From assembly GCA_020026435.1 (NCBI GenBank), contig JAHHQK010000063.1:1-7645 (forward strand): 7,645 nt of DNA. The letters are read 5' to 3'. Made by a program: the position numbers and the translations under genes. The stretch's first letter is position 1, and the number at the start of each line of letters is the position of its first letter. The notes under the pieces are model-generated. The model did not search any database. It was not told the DNA's origin and saw nothing but the letters and a program-made list of their open reading frames with translations. This document shows, piece after piece, positions 1 through 5,398 of the stretch. The stretch comes from Alistipes sp. GTDB taxonomy: Bacteria; Bacteroidota; Bacteroidia; Bacteroidales; Rikenellaceae.

Positions 1-134
1 CCCCCCATTCGACACAATCCGCCTCCGCCCGGACACCCCCTTCCGCCGGTCGTAAAAAAACACCCGACGCCCCGCCCCGAATCGAAAAATATTAAAAACC
101 CGACGGGAATTTATCAACCGAAATCTCGTAACTC

Positions 135-166
135 TTTGAAATTATTGTCACTTTTCGCTATCTTTG
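135..166 (+). promoter_or_regulatory. Bacteroidota-type promoter of prfA
   Basis: A TTTG at 135-138 and a TATCTTTG at 159-166 are separated by 20 bases. This fits the -33 TTTG / -7 TAnnTTTG consensus used by the primary sigma factor of Bacteroidota. Transcription would start a few bases after 166, giving a leader of roughly 20-25 bases before the ATG at 195. The leader is A-rich and has no convincing Shine-Dalgarno sequence, as is usual in this phylum. The preceding 50 bases are an AT-rich island in otherwise C-rich sequence, which may help promoter opening (inference). Confidence 0.8.
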
Positions 167-194
167 TCCCCAAATAAAGAGATACGCACATTTT

Positions 195-1280
195 ATGGCA
201 GAAAATAGCATTTTAACACGTTTGGACGGACTGAAACTCAAGTACGAGGAGACGAGTCAGAAACTGACCGACCCCGAAGTCATCGCCAATGTGAAACAGT
301 ACGTCGAACTCACCAAGGAGTATAAGGAACTGGAGCCGATCATCAAGGCGGCCGACACCTACCGCACAGCCCTGGCCAACCTCGACGAGGCCAAGGATAC
401 CCTGGCCAACGACAAGGACGAGGAGATGCGCGAAATGGCCCGCGAGATGATCTCCGAACTCGAACCCAAGATCGCCTCGCTGGAGGAGGAGATCAAGCTG
501 CTGCTGATCCCCAAAGACCCCCAGGACTCGAAGAACGCCATCATGGAGATCCGTGGCGGTACGGGCGGCGACGAGGCCGCGATCTTCGCCGGCGACCTGC
601 TCCGCATGTACACCAAATACATCGAGAGCAAGGGCTGGAAGTACGAGATCACGTCGTTCTCCGACGGAGCCGTCGGCGGTTACAAGGAGGTCGTACTCAA
701 GGTGACGGGCAACAACGTCTACGGCACCCTGAAGTACGAGTCGGGCGTACACCGCGTGCAGCGTGTCCCCCAGACCGAGACCCAGGGCCGTGTCCACACC
801 TCGGCCGCATCGGTAGCCGTGCTGCCCGAAGCCGAGGAGTTCGATGTCGAGATCTCGATGAACGACATCCGCAAGGATATTTTCTGCGCCAGCGGCCCGG
901 GCGGCCAGTCGGTCAACACCACCTACTCGGCCATCCGACTCACCCACATCCCGACGGGTATCGTCGTGCAGTGCCAGGACCAGAAGTCCCAGCTCAAGAA
1001 CTTCGACAAGGCGTTCGAGGAGCTGCGTACGCGTGTCTTCAACCTGGAGTACTCGAAGTACCTCGACGAGATCGCCTCGAAGCGTAAGACGATGGTCTCG
1101 ACGGGCGACCGTTCAGCCAAGATCCGTACCTACAACTACCCCCAGGGACGAATCACCGACCACCGTATCAACTATACGATCTACAACCTGTCGGCCTTCA
1201 TGGACGGCGACATCCAGGACTGCATCGACCACCTGATCGTAGCCGAGAACGCCGAGCGATTGAAGGAGAGCGAATTGTAG
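195..1280 (+). CDS. prfA: Peptide chain release factor 1 (RF1)
   Basis: RF1 enters the ribosomal A site at UAA or UAG and triggers hydrolysis of peptidyl-tRNA, ending translation in the cytoplasm. The 361-residue length is normal for the family (E. coli 360). The N-terminal helical domain covers about residues 1-105. The stop-codon reading tripeptide is PQT at 192-194 within RVPQTETQGR, the P-x-T form that marks RF1 rather than the SPF of RF2. The catalytic GGQ loop is at 236-238 in SGPGGQSVN; its Gln is normally N5-methylated by PrmC, which is not in this window. The C-terminal part keeps KIRTYNYPQGRITDHR at about 309-324. The gene has its own promoter and a terminator at 1326-1362, so it is probably monocistronic. 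Its own stop is TAG, the only TAG among the seven genes here. Confidence 0.98.
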   Translation: MAENSILTRLDGLKLKYEETSQKLTDPEVIANVKQYVELTKEYKELEPIIKAADTYRTALANLDEAKDTLANDKDEEMREMAREMISELEPKIASLEEEIKLLLIPKDPQDSKNAIMEIRGGTGGDEAAIFAGDLLRMYTKYIESKGWKYEITSFSDGAVGGYKEVVLKVTGNNVYGTLKYESGVHRVQRVPQTETQGRVHTSAASVAVLPEAEEFDVEISMNDIRKDIFCASGPGGQSVNTTYSAIRLTHIPTGIVVQCQDQKSQLKNFDKAFEELRTRVFNLEYSKYLDEIASKRKTMVSTGDRSAKIRTYNYPQGRITDHRINYTIYNLSAFMDGDIQDCIDHLIVAENAERLKESEL

Positions 1281-1325
1281 GACCAGAGAGGCGTTTTCCG
1301 ACCACAGATACAACGCCACACAACA

Positions 1326-1362
1326 AGCAGGAGGGCCTTTCGAGACCCTCCTGCTCTCTTTT
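1326..1362 (+). terminator. Intrinsic terminator after prfA
   Basis: AGCAGGAGGG (1326-1335) pairs perfectly with CCCTCCTGCT (1346-1355) to give a 10-bp GC-rich stem. The 10-base loop contains a TTCG that two more base pairs could cap. The stem is followed by CTCTTTT (1356-1362). It lies 45 bases after the prfA stop and before the next promoter, so it separates prfA from the downstream genes. Confidence 0.9.
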
Positions 1363-1406
1363 CCGCGCACCCCGACGGCCACTCCGATGAGGGTTTGTAC
1401 AATGAT

Positions 1407-1438
1407 TTTTCAAAATTCCCGTTTTTTTTATATTTTTG
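1407..1438 (+). promoter_or_regulatory. Probable promoter of the 1491 gene and downstream operon
   Basis: TATTTTTG at 1431-1438 matches the Bacteroidota -7 consensus TAnnTTTG. Twenty bases upstream there is only TTTT (1407-1410) in place of TTTG, so the -33 element is imperfect. The region is AT-rich, follows the prfA terminator, and precedes the ATG at 1491 by about 50 bases. It is the only promoter-like match I found between here and the end of the LtaS-like gene, so it may serve the whole downstream run (inference). Confidence 0.6.
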
Positions 1439-1490
1439 TCAAGAATAGATCACGGATCTGTTCAAAACACTTGTTTGCCCAAGCAGCATC

Positions 1491-2045
1491 ATGAAAACAA
1501 ACGGCATCATCACCTATTGCCTGCTCTTAGCGGTCCTGCTCCTCGCCACTACCCCGGTCGTGGCGCAACAGCCCCTCTATGTGGTCAACGGACAACCGCG
1601 CGAGAATATCGACTCGATCCCACCCGAGGTGATCGAACAGGTAGAAAGCCTCCCCGCCGACGAGGAAACCATAGCCCTCTACGGCGAGAAAGCCTCCAAC
1701 GGCGTACTGCTGATCACCCTCACCTACGACCAACCGGCCCGCTTCCCCCACGGGGAATCGTTCAACGACTATGTGGCCGCTCATGTGGAGTGGGGCGACG
1801 ATGAACCCGCCGCACGGGTCATCCTGCGCTACCGGATCACCGAAGAGGGCCGCACGCTCATCACCCAGGAACTCGAATCGACCGACAACCGGCTCAAACG
1901 CCGCGTGGTCAAGACCGCCGAGGAATCCCCCCTCTGGCATCCCGCCACCAAAGAGGGCCGGCCCGTGACCTACGAAGGCGTGCTTCATGTCCAACTCCCC
2001 AAGGGCAAGTATCTGCGCCCGCCCGTAGAGCTGGTCTACCGATAA
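1491..2045 (+). CDS. Secreted protein with TonB-plug-like and TonB C-terminal-like domains
   Basis: The product has 184 residues. Residues 1-25 look like a Sec signal peptide: a Lys near the start, a long Leu/Ala/Val core, and a likely cut after VVA25 before QQ. There is no lipobox Cys, so a soluble periplasmic protein is expected unless the helix stays as an anchor. Residues 28-77 resemble part of a TonB-dependent receptor plug: PLYVVNGQP, then PPEVIEQVESLPAD, then IALYGEKASNGVLLIT, which parallels the plug pattern of a Y-V-x-D/N-G start and an A-x-Y-G...NGV-x-x-I-T end. Residues 85-172 resemble the TonB C-terminal domain: an FPHGES opening (compare FPGGE), a beta-rich middle, then LWHPATKEGRPV (compare W-x-P...x-G-x-P-V) and a final strand. 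No barrel, Pro-rich linker or peptidase domain is present. The combination recalls the C-terminal tails of Bacteroidota M56/BlaR-like sensors, here standing alone. Its function is unknown. It probably shares a transcript with menA, 32 bases on. Confidence 0.75.
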   Translation: MKTNGIITYCLLLAVLLLATTPVVAQQPLYVVNGQPRENIDSIPPEVIEQVESLPADEETIALYGEKASNGVLLITLTYDQPARFPHGESFNDYVAAHVEWGDDEPAARVILRYRITEEGRTLITQELESTDNRLKRRVVKTAEESPLWHPATKEGRPVTYEGVLHVQLPKGKYLRPPVELVYR

Positions 2046-2077
2046 AAAACGACGACCATTCTAAAATTACCCTGAAT

Positions 2078-2989
2078 ATGAAATCCGAATCACTTTCGGC
2101 CCGACTTTTGGCCATCAGACCTTACAGTCTGGGCAATTCACTGATCCTCGTATTGGTGGGATCGGCATTTGCTTATCACCTGGGCGGCTTCCACCGCATC
2201 CCGACCCTGCTGTGTCTGCTCTTTGCAATCTTCATGCAGTGTACGGCCAACCTGGTCAACGACCTGTGCGACGCCCTCAAGGGTGCCGACCGTCCCGACC
2301 GCCTGGGCCCCGACCGCACCGCCGCCAAGGGACTGCTGACCCACGCCGAGATCAAACGCGGAATCGCCTACTACACCCTCGCCGCCTGCCTCTCGGGTAT
2401 GGGACTCCTGACCTGGGCCATCAAGGCCGGCACGCTGACCTACGGAGGCTGGGAACTGATCGCCGTGGGTCTGCTGTGCATCATCTTCGCCTTCCTCTAT
2501 ACGGCAGGACCGTGGGCCCTGGCCTATCACGGACTGGGCGACATTGCGGTCATCATCTTCTTCGGACTGATCCCCGTGTGCTGCACGTTCTATATCCAGA
2601 CGGGCATCATCACCGTCCCCATCGTCCTCTCGTCGATCGCCTGCGGACTGGTCATCGACACGATGCTCATGCTCAACAACTTCCGCGACCGAGAGGAGGA
2701 CGCCATCTCCCGCAAACGTACCCTCGTCGTACGCTTCGGCGCCAAATTCGGCAGCTGGGGCTATCTGCTGCTCGGTCTTGTGGCCTCGCTGCTGTGCCTG
2801 TCGCTGCTGTGGGAGGGCTACGTATGGGCCGCCCTTCTGCCGCAGATCTACCTGGCCGCCCACATCCGCACATGGCGTCGCATGGTGCGCATCGACCACG
2901 GTGAAGCACTCAACGTCTGCCTCGGACAGACAGCCCGCAACATCCTGATGTTCGGCGCACTGTTCGCAACCGGAATAATCCTCGGATGA
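2078..2989 (+). CDS. menA: 1,4-dihydroxy-2-naphthoate polyprenyltransferase (MenA)
   Basis: This is an integral-membrane UbiA-family prenyltransferase. MenA joins a polyprenyl diphosphate chain to 1,4-dihydroxy-2-naphthoate to give demethylmenaquinone, the precursor of the menaquinone used in anaerobic respiration. The 303-residue protein has about eight or nine hydrophobic segments. The first Asp-rich motif is N58-LVNDLCD65 followed by KGADRPDR. The second is NNFRDREED at 200-208 followed by KRTLVVRFG, the MenA form (NN-x-RD-x-x-x-D...KRTL) rather than the UbiA or heme O synthase form. The central YTAGPWALAYHGLGDIAV (141-158) is also typical of MenA. The final TGA overlaps the xseA ATG as ATGA, so translation is probably coupled. 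A UbiA relative acting on another aromatic acceptor cannot be fully excluded, since no other men genes are in view. Confidence 0.9.
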   Translation: MKSESLSARLLAIRPYSLGNSLILVLVGSAFAYHLGGFHRIPTLLCLLFAIFMQCTANLVNDLCDALKGADRPDRLGPDRTAAKGLLTHAEIKRGIAYYTLAACLSGMGLLTWAIKAGTLTYGGWELIAVGLLCIIFAFLYTAGPWALAYHGLGDIAVIIFFGLIPVCCTFYIQTGIITVPIVLSSIACGLVIDTMLMLNNFRDREEDAISRKRTLVVRFGAKFGSWGYLLLGLVASLLCLSLLWEGYVWAALLPQIYLAAHIRTWRRMVRIDHGEALNVCLGQTARNILMFGALFATGIILG

Positions 2990-4245
2990 TAACACCAAAG
3001 GAATATATATCGCTCAAGGAGCTTCAAAGCCTCGTCCGCCTCAGCCTGGAGGAGCGTTTCGCCCTGCCCGTGTGGGTCAGTTCCGAGATCTCGGAACTGA
3101 AGGTCAACTATTCGGGCCACTGCTACCTCGAACTCATCGAGAAGGGACAGAACGACACCGTTCCCGTGGCCCAGTCGCGCGCCGTGATCTGGCGCAGCCG
3201 CTACCCTCAAATCGCCTCGCGTTTCGAGACCGAGACGGGCAGCCGCCTGGGTGCCGGCATCCGCATCCTGGCCAGGGTGCAGGTCACCTACCACGAGCTC
3301 TACGGCTTCTCGCTCCAGATCATAGACATCGACCCGGCCTTCACCCTCGGCGACATGGAACGCCGCCGCCAGCAGACCATCGCCCGCCTTCAGGCCGAGG
3401 GCGTGTGGGACATGAACCGCGAATTGCAACTTCCCGTCCCCATCCAGCGCGTGGCGGTCATTTCGAGTGCCAATGCCGCGGGATTCCAGGACTTCTGCAA
3501 GGAGCTGGAGAAAAGCCCCTACCGTTTCACCCTCACGCTCATCGATGCCGTGATGCAGGGCACGGCCGCCGAGGATTCGATCGTCGAGGCCCTCTGTCAT
3601 GCGGCCCGGCGGCTCGAAGAGTTCGACGTGGTGGTGATCATCCGCGGCGGCGGCTCGCGCAGCGACCTGAACTGCTTCGACAGCTACCGCCTCTGCAACC
3701 ACGTCGCCCAGTTCCCCCTGCCGATCCTTACGGGTATCGGCCACGACAAGGATGTCTCGGTCGCCGACATGGTGGCCAACACCCATCTGAAAACCCCCAC
3801 GGCCGTGGCGGCCTGGCTGACGGAGCGGATGGCCGAACTGGACGGACGGCTCGACTATGCGGCACTCCAGCTGCGCGAGCTGACCGGACGCCTGCTCCAT
3901 GCCAATGAGGTAAGGATGGAGCGTTATTCGGGTGCTCTGAAACAATACACCTCGTCACTCATCGTCCGCCACAAGTTCCGTCTGGAGCAGATGGGCGAAC
4001 AGCTCCCCGATGCCGTCCGCCGCTTTCTGGACCAGAAACGACGCCGGCTCGACACGGCACTCGAACTCATCGAGGGCCGCCGCCCGGAACAGATCCTCCG
4101 CCTGGGCTTCGCCATCGTGCGCACCCGCGGGGGCATCCTCTCGGCCACGCAGGCCGAGGTAGGCCAGCAGATCGAGATAGAAGTGGCCGACGGACGGATC
4201 GGCGCAACGGTAAACCACAAGGAAATATGGAAAAAACAACAATAA
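2986..4245 (+). CDS. xseA: Exodeoxyribonuclease VII large subunit
   Basis: This is the catalytic subunit of exonuclease VII, which degrades single-stranded DNA from both ends to short acid-soluble fragments in repair and recombination. The protein has 419 residues (E. coli 456). An N-terminal OB-fold covers about residues 5-115, with VWVSSEISELK...SGHCYLEL at 29-50. The nuclease domain follows, with VAVISSANAAGFQDF at 156-170, RGGGSRSDL at 220-228, GIGHDKDVSVADM at 250-262 and TPTAVA at 270-275; these match the family's RGGGS...DL, GH-x-x-D and TP-S/T-A signatures. A long helical region (about 280-370) and a C-terminal strand segment, LRLGFAIVRT...VADGRIGATV, end the protein. It starts on the overlapping ATGA with menA and overlaps xseB by 19 bases. 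The early coding region carries a perfect 24-bp palindrome at 3077-3100. Confidence 0.96.
   Translation: MITPKEYISLKELQSLVRLSLEERFALPVWVSSEISELKVNYSGHCYLELIEKGQNDTVPVAQSRAVIWRSRYPQIASRFETETGSRLGAGIRILARVQVTYHELYGFSLQIIDIDPAFTLGDMERRRQQTIARLQAEGVWDMNRELQLPVPIQRVAVISSANAAGFQDFCKELEKSPYRFTLTLIDAVMQGTAAEDSIVEALCHAARRLEEFDVVVIIRGGGSRSDLNCFDSYRLCNHVAQFPLPILTGIGHDKDVSVADMVANTHLKTPTAVAAWLTERMAELDGRLDYAALQLRELTGRLLHANEVRMERYSGALKQYTSSLIVRHKFRLEQMGEQLPDAVRRFLDQKRRRLDTALELIEGRRPEQILRLGFAIVRTRGGILSATQAEVGQQIEIEVADGRIGATVNHKEIWKKQQ
3077..3100. repeat. Perfect 24-bp palindrome inside xseA
   Basis: The half-site TCAGTTCCGAGA is followed with no spacer by its exact reverse complement. It encodes VSSEISELK of the XseA OB-fold. 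The inner 14 bases recur at 6818-6831, where SEISE is also encoded, so preferred codons explain the core. The outer five bases per side are additional. Whether it has a regulatory role is unknown. Confidence 0.85.
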
Positions 4246-4415
4246 CCTACACCGAGGCTTCGGCCGAGATCGAAGCGATTTTACAACGTCTGCGCAACGA
4301 GGAACTCGACGTGGACAGTCTGACCCGCGAGGTGACCCGCGCCACGAAGCTGATCACCCTCTGCAAGGAGCGTCTCCTCAAAACCGAGGAGGAAGTCAAC
4401 CGGATCTTCGAGTAA
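4227..4415 (+). CDS. xseB: Exodeoxyribonuclease VII small subunit
   Basis: This 62-residue helical protein is the small subunit that binds XseA in multiple copies and is needed for exonuclease VII activity. The family pattern is clear: YTEASAEIEAILQRLRNEELDVDSL (8-32), corresponding to the usual E-x-I-v-x-x-L-E/R...L-d-v-D-x-L, then a second helix with KLITLCKERLLKTEEEVNRIF (41-61). The length is slightly short (E. coli 80). The ATG lies inside the last codons of xseA, with AAGGA three bases upstream, so expression is probably coupled to xseA. The overlap contains a run of six A residues. Confidence 0.93.
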   Translation: MEKTTITYTEASAEIEAILQRLRNEELDVDSLTREVTRATKLITLCKERLLKTEEEVNRIFE

Positions 4416-4589
4416 ACCCTCCCTCGGCATCCCCGATCCTCCGTCGGCAAAGGACTCCCCGCCACGCGGCAAGCTGATGCTCCGAGGACACACCCCGAGA
4501 CTCCATCCGCAATGTCCCGCCCGCAGGAGGATGCCCCTCCGCCTGCCGCACCCCATTTCCGAACCCCAAAGTCCCGCTGTGAAAGATAG
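4416..4589. other. C-rich intergenic spacer between xseB and the methyltransferase
   Basis: This 174-base stretch is strongly enriched in C over G on the + strand. I see no TAnnTTTG promoter, no hairpin followed by a T run, no tRNA and no plausible small coding frame. A weak GGAGG/CCTCC hairpin lies near 4526-4540 with no T tract after it. It may be a processed spacer within a long transcript, or it may hide a promoter unlike the consensus. Confidence 0.6.
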
Positions 4590-5378
4590 ATGAAACGTCT
4601 GATCAAATTTTTTCTGAACCATATCCCCCGCCCTCTGCTCCAACGCGTGGCGGGATGGCTTGTCCCCATCATCGGCTGGTTCTATCGCGGAAAGGATCAC
4701 GAATGTCCCCTCTGCGGCCACACCTACCGCCGATTCCTCCCCTACGGCTATGTGCATTCGCGCGAAAATGCCCTCTGCCCCCATTGCCTCTCGCTGGAAC
4801 GGCACCGCCTTCTGTGGCTCTATCTGACTCTCGGGACCAACCTCTTCAAGGATCATCCCCGCACCCTCCACATCGCCCCCGAGGTCTGCATCATGCGCCA
4901 CCTGAAGCCCCACTTCCGGCAGTGCCCCTCACAATACATCACGGCCGACCTCGAAAGCCCGCTAGCCGACCTGCACTTCGACGTGCAGCAGATCCCCCTC
5001 GGGGACGGAAGCATCGAGGCCGTAATCTGCAACCACCTCCTCGAACACGTCGCCGACGACAGAAAGGCCCTCTCCGAACTCCACCGCATCCTGCGTCCCG
5101 GCGGATGGGGCATCATACTCTCACCCGTGGAGCTTTCGCGTGCCGAGACCTTCGAGGACGACTCGATCACCGACCCCGACGAACGCACCCGCATCTTCGG
5201 ACAGTATGACCACCGCCGCATCTACGGCCGCGACTACGCCGACCGCCTGCGCCACGCGGGATTCGAGGTGGAGGACATCGACTTTGCGGGATCGCTCAGC
5301 GAGGAGCAACGCCGCCGCTACGCCCTCCCCGAAGATCATATATATGTAGTGCACAAACCCCTGCACCCCGTATCGTAA
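4590..5378 (+). CDS. Class I SAM-dependent methyltransferase with N-terminal Cys4 motif
   Basis: The protein has 262 residues. Residues 15-31 form a hydrophobic or amphipathic stretch that could touch the membrane. CPLC (39-42) and CPHC (63-66) make a four-Cys set, probably a zinc ribbon. The methyltransferase core follows: TLHIAPE (92-98) at the motif I position, YITADLE (116-122), the segment DVQQIPLGDGSIEAVICNHLLEHV (131-154) and LRPGGW (168-173), the last two being typical of Methyltransf_11-type enzymes. Motif I lacks the usual G-x-G-x-G, a feature I associate with this Cys4 subfamily. The acceptor is unknown; related proteins often sit near glycan or envelope genes, and the next gene is an envelope phosphotransferase 20 bases away. 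An in-frame TAG directly before the ATG fixes the start as the first possible one. Confidence 0.82.
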   Translation: MKRLIKFFLNHIPRPLLQRVAGWLVPIIGWFYRGKDHECPLCGHTYRRFLPYGYVHSRENALCPHCLSLERHRLLWLYLTLGTNLFKDHPRTLHIAPEVCIMRHLKPHFRQCPSQYITADLESPLADLHFDVQQIPLGDGSIEAVICNHLLEHVADDRKALSELHRILRPGGWGIILSPVELSRAETFEDDSITDPDERTRIFGQYDHRRIYGRDYADRLRHAGFEVEDIDFAGSLSEEQRRRYALPEDHIYVVHKPLHPVS

Positions 5379-5398
5379 ATCATCATTCATCAATCAAT

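Noticed and set aside
62..105. Direct repeat ACCCGACG (62-69 and 98-105) upstream of the prfA promoter
   Set aside because: Eight bases in a C-rich spacer can recur by chance, and there is no third copy or symmetry to suggest an operator.
2212..2904. Long + strand frame in an alternative phase within menA, and a similar one at 3072-3908 in xseA
   Set aside because: The translations are rich in Arg, Pro, His and Gly, as expected from out-of-frame reading of GC-rich genes, and they overlap clear MenA and XseA.
2848..3945. Long open frame of 365 codons on the minus strand opposite xseA and the end of menA
   Set aside because: It is antisense to well-identified genes; strong C/G bias at third positions removes stops from the opposite frame. 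Its translation is low in complexity and matches no family I recognise. The same holds for the long minus-strand frames at 213-947, 2138-2998 and 6089-7039.
4526..4540. Hairpin GGAGG/CCTCC in the spacer after xseB as a terminator
   Set aside because: The stem is only five pairs and no T run follows.
5337..5346. Palindrome CATATATATG near the end of the methyltransferase gene
   Set aside because: It simply encodes His-Ile-Tyr; no TAnnTTTG or -33 element accompanies it, so I do not call a promoter for the next gene.
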